Assembly (NCBI GenBank): GCA_965220365.1
Contig: OZ244823.1
Coordinates: forward strand, 806,001-870,000
Reading direction: 5' to 3'
Length of the DNA stretch: 64,000 bases
From: Bin80 sp965220365
Lineage (GTDB): Bacteria > Bacteroidota > Rhodothermia > Rhodothermales > Bin80
The notes under the pieces are model-generated. The model was not told where the DNA came from and did not search any database. It saw nothing but the letters and a program-made list of their open reading frames with translations. Below are positions 45,882 to 55,344 of this stretch, piece by piece. Positions within the stretch are counted from its first letter, which is position 1, and every line of letters starts with the position of its first letter. The position numbers and the translations under genes are program-made.

Positions 45882-47356
45882 GCCCCCCACTGCTTTATAT
45901 AATCGTCAACAGTATTTCGGCACTGATCAAAGAGATGTGTCGCGTCAACTAATTCGCGAAATGCTTCTGCATTAGACTGTAGCCCCTCTGGAAGGCCAGC
46001 ACGAAGTAACTCAAGTTGCTCAATGATTGACTCGCATGTCTGATTTGAAGCGTATAGTTTCTTTGGATTGTCATTCCAATCCATGGAGATACTATCTATT
46101 GGAAGATCTTTCCCTACTGAGTTAATGAGTAATTTCAATTTCGATTGCCCAACTTGATCAAGTTTTTTTGCCAAATTTTGAATCAGTGGATGCTCGCTGT
46201 TCAGTACATATCGGATCCCTTCGTGATTTGCAATCCGTTCCCAAAGGCGATAAGGATTATCCGAAAGAAGTCGCTGTCCCCGTGCTCTATAGGCTCTCTT
46301 GCTGGGGGCAATAATCTTGTCGAGAATCTGTCTTAAGCGGCTTCGGATCGCCCGGGGAGGCTGAACGCGTGATTTTTTGATGTCAATCGTCCACCAGTGA
46401 TCAAGTGAGCTAGGGAAATCAATTTTGACCCGTGCCAGTTGAGCTGATTTGCTTTTAGCAATCAGACGGAACCATCCTCCCCATGCAACCAGCCGATAAT
46501 TCCGATACACATAGACTCCTTGGTTTTCAAAAAAACTGCTATGGTCTTTGTAGAGATTGTATTTCTGTGCAGAAAGCTTGCTGTGGTGTGGTAGGATGTA
46601 TCCCTGTAGCAGAATCTCTTGAGACTCTATGCGAATACGTTCGAGTGGTTGATACTGTGTGGCTGAATGATCCTGACAAAACGGATCAAAGGGTGCGATT
46701 TTGTGGCCATTTACAGAGATGGATAATTGATCAGACCATGGGACCTCTCCCTCCATGAATCGATGAAATACCAGTGCAATATGTTGTCGTACCTCAGCTA
46801 GTTTCTTGTTTACAATTTCTTGCCGTTCTTGCCCTTCATAGTCCCAGAAAAGCCGATCCAGATTGCGCCATAGTACCAATGTTCCACGCTTTGGCAAAAA
46901 TTCAAAGCAAGGAAGATTCCAGATCTCTTCCTCATCTAGAAGAGAGATAATCCAGTCATCCCGATCGTCCACCACATCAAGGTCCCATTCCGCTGCGTTA
47001 AGTTCTTCTCCCTTTCGGCTCACGACGGTAAGGCGTCTGCATTGGGAGAAAGAGGCTGTCTTCAGACCTAGCCCGAATTTTCCAAGATCGTGAGGAGTCC
47101 GTTTCCGGTCTCGGTCACTGCCGCCGTGCTTCATGGCATGGATGATTTCATCACCTCCCATTCCGCGACCATCGTCAATGATTACCAAGAAGGGTTCCTC
47201 TGTATCCGTGATACAGTAAATATTTATCTTCTCCGCACCGGCTGAAATACTGTTATCAATCAGGTCAGCGATTGCAGTCTCCAGTGAATACCCGATATCG
47301 CGCATTGAAGCGGACAAGGATGCTGCACTTGGTGGGAGGCGCATTTCATGCGGCAT
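45878..47356 (-). CDS. MORC/MutL-type GHKL ATPase
   Basis: A 492-residue protein whose N-terminal GHKL ATPase has the N-box ETAIADLIDNSISA (Asn35), the G1 box DDGRGMG (61-67) and the G2 box KFGLGLKTAS. The following transducer-like region and C-terminal helices match prokaryotic MORC/MutL-like proteins of restriction-linked operons rather than true MutL. ATP-driven clamping on DNA is the likely role. It overlaps vsr by 11 bases; an alternative start four codons in (47344) would remove the overlap. It couples to Z1 downstream. Confidence 0.88.
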   Translation of the reverse strand: MPHEMRLPPSAASLSASMRDIGYSLETAIADLIDNSISAGAEKINIYCITDTEEPFLVIIDDGRGMGGDEIIHAMKHGGSDRDRKRTPHDLGKFGLGLKTASFSQCRRLTVVSRKGEELNAAEWDLDVVDDRDDWIISLLDEEEIWNLPCFEFLPKRGTLVLWRNLDRLFWDYEGQERQEIVNKKLAEVRQHIALVFHRFMEGEVPWSDQLSISVNGHKIAPFDPFCQDHSATQYQPLERIRIESQEILLQGYILPHHSKLSAQKYNLYKDHSSFFENQGVYVYRNYRLVAWGGWFRLIAKSKSAQLARVKIDFPSSLDHWWTIDIKKSRVQPPRAIRSRLRQILDKIIAPSKRAYRARGQRLLSDNPYRLWERIANHEGIRYVLNSEHPLIQNLAKKLDQVGQSKLKLLINSVGKDLPIDSISMDWNDNPKKLYASNQTCESIIEQLELLRAGLPEGLQSNAEAFRELVDATHLFDQCRNTVDDYIKQWGA

Positions 47357-47777
47357 ATTCGACCTCCGCCAAACGACATGCTACTTGCTGTGCGACTTGG
47401 TCTACGTTCGCATTGATTTCACACTCCCAGGCAATGAGAACCTGCCAGCCTAGTTTTTTGAGCGCTTCCAAATTCCGTTTATCCCGCTCAAGTGTTCCGC
47501 GAAATTTTTCGAGCCAGAAGGATTCGTTGGATTTTGGAGTGGCCGCGTGTTTACAGCCATCGTGACGATGCCAGAAACAGCCGTGTACGAAGATGACAGT
47601 CCGGTATTTCGGTAGTACAACATCAGGTTTGCCTGGCAATTTATTCTCATGAACTCGAAACCGAAACCCCAACTTATGAAGGCATGAACGCAATTTGCGC
47701 TCGGGAGCAGTATCGGATCCTCTGATCCTGGACATATTCCAGCTACGTCGTTCTTTTGAGAGGTGATCGGCCATCAT
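47346..47777 (-). CDS. vsr: Very short patch repair endonuclease Vsr
   Basis: A 143-residue Vsr nuclease. It contains the RRSWNMSRIRGSDTAPE opening, the catalytic Asp in GKPDVVLP, HGCFWHRHDGC with zinc-binding residues, and the final WQVLIAWECEI. Vsr nicks beside T:G mismatches formed when 5-methylcytosine deaminates, so it normally accompanies a Dcm-type methylase. Here the overlapping upstream dcm gene is split, so Vsr has lost its usual partner in this strain. In defence operons Vsr-like proteins may instead act as restriction nucleases. Confidence 0.92.
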   Translation of the reverse strand: MMADHLSKERRSWNMSRIRGSDTAPERKLRSCLHKLGFRFRVHENKLPGKPDVVLPKYRTVIFVHGCFWHRHDGCKHAATPKSNESFWLEKFRGTLERDKRNLEALKKLGWQVLIAWECEINANVDQVAQQVACRLAEVEYAA

Positions 47778-49102
47778 AGTTTCTCCTTGGCTGCATCCAG
47801 TGCATCAGCGACGACATTCCCGATCTGGTGGGCGAGATATGGTGGCACGGCATTCCCGATTTGGCGATACTGCTCGGTCCGGGGGCCCTCAAATTTGTAG
47901 TTGTCTGGAAACGTTTGCAGTCGCGCCGCTTCACGCACAGTCAAACTCCTGCACTGTGTCAGGTCATAATGGATATAGTAGTGTCCATCTTTTGCCATGT
48001 GTGCCGTAATCGTGGAGGCGGGCCGACATGGCAACTGCACTCTGAAACGGTCCACGAATTTTTCCCCGGCTTCTCCATTTATGACATCACGGTGAGCTGG
48101 AAGTAAAGTGGATGGGAAGTCGTGCAGTTTCGGGCTTCTGCCCATGATTTTCGCGAATGCTGCTGCGAATGCATAGCGCTGGAGATCGGAGGGCATATGT
48201 GCACGCGATTCATGCCCCATCAGCGTACGCAAGCGCGGGTCGTACATGAATGCTATCGCTCCGCCTGTACCTGCTGATTGCAATGGATAGAAGTAGTTCT
48301 TTCTCTGGAGTGAATTCGGTTCGAGTTCCAAGAAAGAAGACACTTCGTTCCGAATAGCTTCTGCATGGGTATGGTCTTCAAAGTTCACCTTACCCAGGGA
48401 AGCAATTGTTTTTGTCCACGCCTCGAGGGTGTCTGGTTCCCCCGTGATTCCACTGCGAATTTTGGGTAACTGTCCGATCGTTTGCTCTACTGTTGGGGGC
48501 TCTTCAGGCGTTAACTGTGGAGGTTCAATAGCGAGATCACTGCGGATTCCCACGATGAACACCCGATGACGGGTTTGAGGTACGCCGTGCTGTTCAGACT
48601 TTACCAGAAAGTCACTTGGCTGAGCTGAACCGAATAAGGTGTGCGGACAGTAAAGCCCGTGGAGTTCATAGCTAGGTGAACTGTTTTGTGGAGTTCCAAG
48701 GGCAGTGTGTGGATTTCTGAGATCTTTCCAGATCATCTGGAACATGGACTCTCCATTATGTTGGGCGGAGAGCAGCCCCTTTACATTCTCCATCACGAAG
48801 ATGGGAGGCATATGCTCGGCAATGACTCTCAGGTACTCTTTGTAGAGGAAGTGGCGCTCATCATGTTCAAATCCAGGCATGCTTTGCATGCGTGATCGCC
48901 CCGCCAGTGAATATGCCTGACAGGGAGGCCCGCCAACTAGCACCCACAAGGAAGCATTCGATAGACGGTTAGCGATTATCTCGCGAACCCGGGCATGGTT
49001 TTGCGGACCGAGCGTAAGGCGTAGGGCAGACTCTTTGGCATGACATTAAGCGGTAGGATGGGAAGTAAAGAGTTCTGCAGAGTCAATGGTCCCATCCAGA
49101 TA

Positions 49103-49110
49103 GCGATAAT
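49103..49110. repeat. Target-site duplication of second ISL3 copy
   Basis: The 8-bp direct repeat GCGATAAT flanks the element at 49103-49110 and 50515-50522, inside the reading frame of dcm. Confidence 0.93.
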
Positions 49111-50514
49111 GGGTCTTCACCCATTATTGTGATCGGATCTGTAAATTTAGGCAAATTGGGAATAAGGCGGTCATGATTTGGGATCATTTTCCATTTGTTT
49201 CTGGTCGTCATTCCGAGGAGATTAACCAAAGCAGATACGCATACAATGAAAACGAATCAAGAGGGCGTCCGCGGGAGTTTAGGTCTGGGCTCACCGTGGG
49301 AGATTCTATCGGATGAGTATGATAATCCAGATCGTGTACGACGGGTCATGTTAACCTGCTCGGATACGTCTTCGCTGGCCTGTCCGCAGTGTAAGGAGGT
49401 TTGTCCATTTTATGATTTGCGCACGGCGCGTTCCTGGCGTCATCTTGATACGTGTACGTATCGTACGGAACTGATCGCCCGAATCCCGCGGGTAAAATGT
49501 CCTGCGCATGGGGTTCGGACGGTGGAGGTTCCCTGGGCTTCGCCGAGTTCCCGGTTCACCTATGGTTTTGAAGAGATGGTGATTGGCTGGCTTCGTGAGG
49601 CGAGTGTATCGGCGGTGTCTCGCCAGCTTGGGGTGGGCTGGAAAGCGGTCTCACGGATCATGGAGCATGCGGTAGCACGTGGACTTGATCGCAGACAAAC
49701 GGAGATCATTCCGCACATTTGCGTGGATGAGACCTCCTTTCGCAAGCGGCACAAATACGTGACGATCGTGTCCAATGCGAAGTCAGGTCAGGTCCTGTAT
49801 GTGGGGATCGGTCGCACGAAAGATGTGCTAAAGCACTGGTATCAACGTCTCAGCTCCGAACAATTGGCGGGAATTGAGAGCGTGAGCATGGACATGTGGC
49901 CCGCCTACGTGTCGTCCACCTTCGCGTGTGTTCCCGATGCAGAGAAGAAGATTGCGTTTGACCGGTTTCATGTGGCGAAGTATCTGGGGGAGGCCGTGGA
50001 CAAAGTGCGCCGCCAGGAGCACAAGGCGCTACGCGCCGAAGGCGACACAACCCTCACCGGAAGTAAGTACGACTGGCTAACGAACCGGGAAAATATGTCC
50101 AAGAAGCAGAAAAAGCGGTTCCAGTCGTTGAAGAACAGTTCATTGAAAACTGCCCGGGCATGGGCAATCAAGGAGATGGCCCGGAATCTATGGCATTATG
50201 TGCATCCCACCTGGGCCCGCAAGGGCTGGGAAAAGTGGCTCTCCTGGGCCATGCGCTGCCGCTTGGAGCCGGTGAAGGAAGCCGCCAAAACCATTAAAAA
50301 ACATCTGTGGGGAACCATCAATGCGATTATTCTCAAGGTTAGTAATGGCCCGGCCGAAAGCATCAACAGCCGCATAAAAACCGTCAAAGTACGCTCCCGT
50401 GGATTCCGAAATAATGAACGATTTGCCACCGCCATTTACTTCCATCTCGGAGGGCTGGACCTCTCCCCCAGAATGCAGTGAAAATCATGTTTTCACAAAA
50501 TTGGCACAAGAACC
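49111..50514 (+). mobile_element. ISL3-family insertion sequence, copy 2
   Basis: A 1404-bp element nearly identical to copy 1, 27 kb away, with the same imperfect terminal inverted repeats and an 8-bp target duplication. It lacks the 5-bp duplication of copy 1, so its transposase frame is intact from the likely native start. It is oriented opposite to the defence operon that it interrupts and probably reduces transcription of the downstream genes vsr to AIPR. Confidence 0.95.
49246..50481 (+). CDS. ISL3-family transposase, intact
   Basis: A 411-residue DDE transposase starting MKTNQEGVRG. The N-terminal zinc-ribbon cysteines (CPQCKEVC, CPAHG), a helix-turn-helix region (VSAVSRQLGVGWKAVSRIME) and the acidic triad in VDETSFRK, SMDMWPAY and GPAESINS are all present. 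The ATG was chosen over an earlier in-frame codon because it gives the usual ISL3 transposase length. Confidence 0.92.
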   Translation: MKTNQEGVRGSLGLGSPWEILSDEYDNPDRVRRVMLTCSDTSSLACPQCKEVCPFYDLRTARSWRHLDTCTYRTELIARIPRVKCPAHGVRTVEVPWASPSSRFTYGFEEMVIGWLREASVSAVSRQLGVGWKAVSRIMEHAVARGLDRRQTEIIPHICVDETSFRKRHKYVTIVSNAKSGQVLYVGIGRTKDVLKHWYQRLSSEQLAGIESVSMDMWPAYVSSTFACVPDAEKKIAFDRFHVAKYLGEAVDKVRRQEHKALRAEGDTTLTGSKYDWLTNRENMSKKQKKRFQSLKNSSLKTARAWAIKEMARNLWHYVHPTWARKGWEKWLSWAMRCRLEPVKEAAKTIKKHLWGTINAIILKVSNGPAESINSRIKTVKVRSRGFRNNERFATAIYFHLGGLDLSPRMQ

Positions 50515-50730
50515 GCGATAATAAGCTTCAGGGGCTTCGCTAGGTGGGAAATGGCGGAAAAAGTGTCTTAGGCGTAGGGTTTTATACGCCCAGTCATCCT
50601 TTTCAATAGATGCAGCTAGAAAAAATCGGGGGGCGGCGTGATACTTACTACCCGTAGCGGTAGCAAATCCTTCTCCTAGTCCTCCAGGCCCTGCAAAAAG
50701 ATCAATGACAGGGTATGGCGATATTTCCAT

Positions 50731-51049
50731 CACGATTAGCACAGAACCAGGGATTGAACAGGTACTGAAGTATAATAAATTCCAGGTTCCTGGCAATCAT
50801 TTCAGGTGTATCCCTTGACAATGTTTTACTTCAGTGCAGGAGCAAGTAACTTGCTGTCACGGATACAACGGTCCATAACCAGTAAATTTTCCAAAATCAT
50901 CCGATCTAGGAACAGTGCATATGTGTGCCCAATAATTCTGAGAATGCCTATCCTGATGGGGCATTGCAGTGATTATACCGACGGATTACCAAGTTTTCAT
51001 GATAGAGGCATACTTTTGGGGTTAATTGGCTAAAATGCATTGACAAAAC
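50731..51049. other. Divergent intergenic region
   Basis: 319 bases between the dcm start (minus) and the ferredoxin-NADP reductase gene (plus). An open plus-strand frame at 50806-51033 has no recognisable motif. No clear operator or RNA is visible. Confidence 0.35.
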
Positions 51050-52438
51050 ATGGCTACTATTGGAAGTGCAGAGAATACCTGCAGGATTGCAATCATCGGA
51101 GCCGGTCCGGCAGGGTTCTATGCAGCAGGACATCTACTGAAACAAAAAACTCGCGTTGTGGCGGTAGATGTATTTGACAAGCTGCCCGTTCCCTATGGGC
51201 TTGTTCGCAGCGGTGTTGCCCCTGATCATCAGAAGATCAAAAATGTGACACGTGTCTATGAAAAAATTGCTGCGCAGGAAGGATTTCGGTTTTTTGGCAA
51301 TGTTGAGTACGGCAGGGATATTAACCTCAAAGACTTGAGCAATCATTATCATCAAGTATACTTTTCCACAGGTGCACAGGTGGATCGTAGACTCAATATC
51401 CCCGGAGAAGATCTACATCGTAGTTACTCGGCTACGGATTTTGTTGCCTGGTATAATGGTCACCCGGATTACACGGATCTGCAGTTTGATCTGTCTAGGT
51501 CTTGCGTGGCGGTTGTGGGGGTCGGGAATGTGGCGGTGGATGTTTGTCGAATCCTCTGTCGCACAGTTGACGAGTTAAAAAGAACAGACATCGCAGATTA
51601 CGCGCTAGAAGCATTGGCTGAAAGTCAGGTGCGCGAAGTCTACATGCTGGGAAGGCGAGGTCCTGCGCAGGCGGCGTTTACCCATCCCGAAGCTAAAGAA
51701 CTTGGTGAGCTGCCCGGTGCGGATATTTTTGTCCCGGAAACAGAAGCGGAACTGGATCCAGGATCCGAAGCATGGATGTCCACCCATGGTAATCGGTTGA
51801 CTGCCAAGAAAGTCGCACTCATTCAGGGGTTTACCGAAAAGACGGACGGAGAGAAACCGCGTCGCCTATCTTTGCGCTTTTTAGTCTCGCCTGAGGTGTT
51901 GCATGATGATGGTGCAGGCGGAGTAGGAGGGGTAACACTTCGCAAAAATAGACTGGTAGAGGATGGAGATCGCTTGCGCCCACAACCGACAGACATTACC
52001 GAGGATCTACCTGCGGAGGTCGTATTTCGATCGGTTGGGTACCGGGGAGTGCCGCTTCCGGGCCTCCCATTCAGGGATGACTGGGCCGTGATTCCAAGTG
52101 ATCAAGGTCGAGTCACCGGTGATGGGATTTCCCGTGGGGTGTACGTAGGAGGATGGATCAAGCGTGGACCCACTGGAGTGATCGGTACGAACAAGCCGGA
52201 CGCGCAGGAAACCGTTCGGAGTATGCTGGAAGATATGGAAGCCGGGCTCTGTCTCAACCCCAGATCAACAGATCCTGAGTCTGTTGATCGTTTGTTGGAG
52301 GATCGGTGTGGAAGTGTCTTTCGGTGGGATGATTGGGCGGAACTGGATCGCCTGGAAATCGCTGCCGGTGATCCTCTGGGGCGTCCCCGGGTGAAATTTA
52401 CCTCAACTCAAAGTATGTTGGAGGCGCTTCAGCGTTAA
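51050..52438 (+). CDS. Ferredoxin/adrenodoxin-NADP reductase (FprA type)
   Basis: A 462-residue flavoenzyme of the adrenodoxin-reductase family. The FAD dinucleotide fold is IAIIGAGPAGFYAAGHL near the N-terminus, followed by the hallmark PYGLVRSGVAPDHQKIKN. The NADPH-binding motif VVGVGNVAVDVCRIL lies near residue 160. The C-terminal GWIKRGPTGVIGTNKPDA is the family's flavin-binding closing motif. It passes electrons between NADPH and ferredoxin. It stands alone, divergent from the defence operon and convergent with the propeller genes. Confidence 0.93.
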   Translation: MATIGSAENTCRIAIIGAGPAGFYAAGHLLKQKTRVVAVDVFDKLPVPYGLVRSGVAPDHQKIKNVTRVYEKIAAQEGFRFFGNVEYGRDINLKDLSNHYHQVYFSTGAQVDRRLNIPGEDLHRSYSATDFVAWYNGHPDYTDLQFDLSRSCVAVVGVGNVAVDVCRILCRTVDELKRTDIADYALEALAESQVREVYMLGRRGPAQAAFTHPEAKELGELPGADIFVPETEAELDPGSEAWMSTHGNRLTAKKVALIQGFTEKTDGEKPRRLSLRFLVSPEVLHDDGAGGVGGVTLRKNRLVEDGDRLRPQPTDITEDLPAEVVFRSVGYRGVPLPGLPFRDDWAVIPSDQGRVTGDGISRGVYVGGWIKRGPTGVIGTNKPDAQETVRSMLEDMEAGLCLNPRSTDPESVDRLLEDRCGSVFRWDDWAELDRLEIAAGDPLGRPRVKFTSTQSMLEALQR

Positions 52439-52583
52439 GGGAGAGATTCTCAGGTTATTGGGTTCAGACCTTCTGACAAATCCGACACATTCAGAAGTAC
52501 ATCCGGGCACAAAAGCGAATTCGAAACGCCTTCTCAACTCAGTAATAACCCTGCCTCAGCAATTCAAGCAGATGAAACTTCCG

Positions 52584-53750
52584 TCATTCCCGAATCTCAT
52601 AAACCACGACCATTGGGGCGTTGCCGTCCCCTTGGTGTATGCCATAGGCATAGCTGCCTCGAATCACCTCAAGATTCACGGTAACTGGAAGTGTGGTGTG
52701 GCCGACCGCGTGAGATTCTTGGTTCAGAATTAACCATTCTGCCTCAGTTGCAGCTTCGAGGCTGCTCAGCTTGATCCATATGCGGCTCATGTCATCCACC
52801 ACAAAGGTCTGAAATGCCGGCTTTGTCTCGTGAGTGTCATGGTTCGCCAATAACTGTTGGCGAAGCGGATCTTCTGTATCCGACGCTTCGGTCATTTCTG
52901 AATCCGTAATTGGCACCGGTTCGTGCCCATATCGGATTGTATCACGCGCTGATCCGTCAGCGGATGCGCTCATAATTTCAATCGTATCGCTCCAACCATA
53001 GTAGAGCAAATCGTCGTCCCCAACTCTATAGATATTTGATCTGGCAAATGGAACACTAACCATACCGAAGCCACCTTCTTGGAGGTAAGGGATCGCTTCG
53101 TTACCCGGTATGGTGCCAAGTGGATTCGTGCTGTAGCTTCCGTCTCGATTGACCTTGATCAGTTCACTATAACGATCATCATTGATCGTCATCGAACCGT
53201 TGTCGGAAGCCAGGAATGTGGGAAGTCCCATTCTCATATACCACCCATCCTCAATCGCTCCGATCAGGGGACTAATCTGTTTTAATCCTTCTTCCTCTAT
53301 GTGAATACTACGCACGTAGGAGAAATCCCTTGGATCATAGACCAGAATCCGGTTTGGCCAGGATTCCCACAGGTATACGGAATCCGCTGACCCAACGACG
53401 GGTCCTGAAATGCTATATTGGTACTCACCCGGTCCTTCTCCCCAGCCTCCGACTTGGCTCAGATATGTGCCGTCTACTCCAAATGCGTGCACCAGTGAAG
53501 ATCTCCCCGGTCTTCCTTCCGACACAAGTATGTCACCATCTCCATTGACTGCGATTCGGGCAATCGGGTCAAACAGGATCGTGTCACCAGCAGTCTCATC
53601 ACCTAACCGAAGGACTTCTTCCAGCGTGATCGAGGCGGCTTCGCCTTTTCCCTGTTCTTGGCCTGCATCGCCCCCATATCCAGCTAGGGAGATAGCGCAG
53701 AAAAGGATCACAAGAATAGTGAGATAGCCGTTTCGCGCTTGAATAGTCAT
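52584..53750 (-). CDS. Six-bladed beta-propeller protein 1, lipobox lost
   Basis: A 388-residue exported protein of the TolB/NHL-like six-bladed propeller type. Blade sequences include GDILVSEG, GTYLSQVG, DSVYLWES and RILVYDP. The signal peptide resembles that of its two paralogues, but the lipobox Cys is replaced: LAGYGG here against LIGCGQ and LAGCGH. One TGT-to-TAT change would explain it. It would therefore be periplasmic or anchored by an uncleaved signal. It is the last of three tandem copies; copies 2 and 3 share the EEVLRLGDE and EAEWLILN motifs. Ligand unknown. Confidence 0.82.
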   Translation of the reverse strand: MTIQARNGYLTILVILFCAISLAGYGGDAGQEQGKGEAASITLEEVLRLGDETAGDTILFDPIARIAVNGDGDILVSEGRPGRSSLVHAFGVDGTYLSQVGGWGEGPGEYQYSISGPVVGSADSVYLWESWPNRILVYDPRDFSYVRSIHIEEEGLKQISPLIGAIEDGWYMRMGLPTFLASDNGSMTINDDRYSELIKVNRDGSYSTNPLGTIPGNEAIPYLQEGGFGMVSVPFARSNIYRVGDDDLLYYGWSDTIEIMSASADGSARDTIRYGHEPVPITDSEMTEASDTEDPLRQQLLANHDTHETKPAFQTFVVDDMSRIWIKLSSLEAATEAEWLILNQESHAVGHTTLPVTVNLEVIRGSYAYGIHQGDGNAPMVVVYEIRE

Positions 53751-53889
53751 TGTATTCGGTGTTGTTCAGGGACAATCCATTCTCCTCAAACTCACCGCCT
53801 ACGAGGAAATCGTTAAAGAGTTCTTTCTTCAGAATTGAGGGGGCCCCTTGGATGCAGGTATTTTCATCTGGCAAACTTGACTACTCCTT

Positions 53890-54045
53890 GCCAAACGAAT
53901 TGCCGCCACACAATAGCACAGTCACAAATTTACTTACGAGGCCTAATGGTCCGATGGGAGCGTTGTATGTATTCCCCAAATGCAAGGCAATCTGCCGGGT
54001 TTATTTGGAGCACTCCCAACCCACCAACAGTCAACCTGTGCCACT
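53890..54045 (-). pseudogene. Remnant of caspase-like gene N-terminus (copy A)
   Basis: Read on the minus strand, this spacer aligns base for base with the start of the caspase-like gene around 57560-57660: GGTGGGTTGGGAG, then GGCAGATTGCCTTGCATTT against CGGATTGCCTCTCATCTG, then ATCGGACCATTAG against ATCGGACCACTGG. Frames are broken. It appears to be the leftover of a duplicated peptidase gene that once preceded propeller 1. Confidence 0.6.
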
Positions 54046-54064
54046 TTTGAGCGGTGTTACCAGA

Positions 54065-55222
54065 TCACCCTTGGATCTCATAAACCACGACCATTGGAGC
54101 GGTGTCATCCCCTTGGTGTATGCCGTAGGCATAGCCGCCTCGAATAACCTCAAGATTCACGGTAACTGGAAGTGTAGTGCGGCCGACTGCGTGAGATTCT
54201 TGGTTCAGAATTAACCATTCTGCCTCAGTCGCATTTTCGGGGCTACTCAGCTTGATCCATACGCGGCTCATGTCATCCACCACAAAGGTTTGAAATGCCG
54301 GCTTCGTCTCGTGAGGCTCACGGGCCTCCACTAATTCTTGGTAGTAGGGGTTTTCTGGCATCGCCTCAGCCATTTCTGCACTTGTGATCGGTACTGGATC
54401 GTGCTCATAGCGGATGGTATCACGCGTTGATCCGTCAGCGGATACGGTCATGATTTCAATTTCATCGCTCCAACCGTAGTAGAGCATATCATCAGGGCCA
54501 ACTCCCCAAGACGGTGATCGAGCAAATGGAGTCCAGAGATAGGTCATGCCACCGCCTTCCTCAAGATTGTAGATCATTTCATATTTATCTACAGTGCCAG
54601 AAATGTCCGTCCCATAGCTTCCGTCTCGATTGACCTTGATCAGTTCATAATGATTATCGTTATTGATCGTCATTGAGCCATCATCGGATTCCAGAAAAGC
54701 GCCTAGACTCTTCGCCATGATCCATCCATCTCCATTCGCGCCGATCAAAAGATTGATTTGTTTCTCGCCATCATCATTCACTTCAGCGCTGCGCACATAG
54801 GAGAAGTCATCAGGATCATAGACCAGAATTCGGTTCGCCACGAATTCATACAGGTACACGGAATCTGCTGCACCAATGACCGCACCATTTAAGTACTCAT
54901 ACTCACCCGGTCCTTCCCCCCGGTCTCCGACTTGGCTCAGATAGGTACCGTCTGACCCAAATACGTGAACCAGTGGGGATCTCTGCCCTTCCGACACAAG
55001 TATGTCATCGCGCCCATTGGCCGCGATTTGGGTAATCGGCCCAAACAGGATGGTGTCCCCGGCAGCCTCATCACCCAGCCGAAGGACTTCTTCCAGCGTA
55101 ACCAAAGCGGCTTCGCCTTTTTTCTGTGTTGGGCCTGTATCTTGCCCGCACCCGATCAGGAGGATAACGCAGAAAAGGGTCACAAAAATAGCGAGATAGC
55201 CGTTTCGCGTTTGATTTTTCAT
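54065..55222 (-). CDS. Six-bladed beta-propeller lipoprotein 2
   Basis: A 385-residue paralogue of the neighbouring propellers. The signal peptide ends in the lipobox LIGC. Blades show DDILVSEG, GTYLSQVGDRG, DSVYLYEF, RILVYDPDDF and MSRVWIKLSS. The start MKNQTRNGY was chosen over a codon four positions earlier because it matches copies 1 and 3. It is likely anchored in the periplasmic or outer leaflet. The 5' spacer contains a decayed caspase-like fragment. Divergence is greatest in the middle blades (residues 120-220), as if binding surfaces differ. Confidence 0.85.
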   Translation of the reverse strand: MKNQTRNGYLAIFVTLFCVILLIGCGQDTGPTQKKGEAALVTLEEVLRLGDEAAGDTILFGPITQIAANGRDDILVSEGQRSPLVHVFGSDGTYLSQVGDRGEGPGEYEYLNGAVIGAADSVYLYEFVANRILVYDPDDFSYVRSAEVNDDGEKQINLLIGANGDGWIMAKSLGAFLESDDGSMTINNDNHYELIKVNRDGSYGTDISGTVDKYEMIYNLEEGGGMTYLWTPFARSPSWGVGPDDMLYYGWSDEIEIMTVSADGSTRDTIRYEHDPVPITSAEMAEAMPENPYYQELVEAREPHETKPAFQTFVVDDMSRVWIKLSSPENATEAEWLILNQESHAVGRTTLPVTVNLEVIRGGYAYGIHQGDDTAPMVVVYEIQG

Positions 55223-55344
55223 GGTATTCGGCACCGTTCAGTGACAATCTATTCTCCGTCAGGCTCATTGTCTACGAGGACCTCATTAATGAGTTCTTTT
55301 TTAGGATTGAGAAACTCCTTGCATGCAGGTATTTTCGTCTGGCA

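Larger units (their letters stand above)
47774..50730 (-). pseudogene. dcm: DNA (cytosine-5) methyltransferase, split by IS and containing a stop
   Basis: The N-terminal part (50730 to 50515) has motif I, VIDLFAGPGGLGEGF. The C-terminal part (47774-48949 and the bases before it) has the catalytic PPCQAYS loop (motif IV), VMENVKG (motif VI), and TVREAARLQTFPDNY through QIGNAVPP (motifs IX-X). Joining the flanks across the IS with one target-site copy gives a continuous frame ending PPSEAPEAYYRYLDGTIDS. Further on, a TAA at 49046-49048 interrupts the same frame (HPTA-stop-CHAKESA). So there are two independent lesions. A partial protein from the Trp/Val region near 48949 would lack the SAM-binding motif. 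Methylation by this enzyme should be absent. Confidence 0.9.

Noticed and set aside
47774..48949. A complete 391-residue methyltransferase starting MWVLVGGPP
   Set aside because: It lacks motif I, which is found on the other side of the IS at 50730; the frame upstream is closed by TAA, so this is a fragment.
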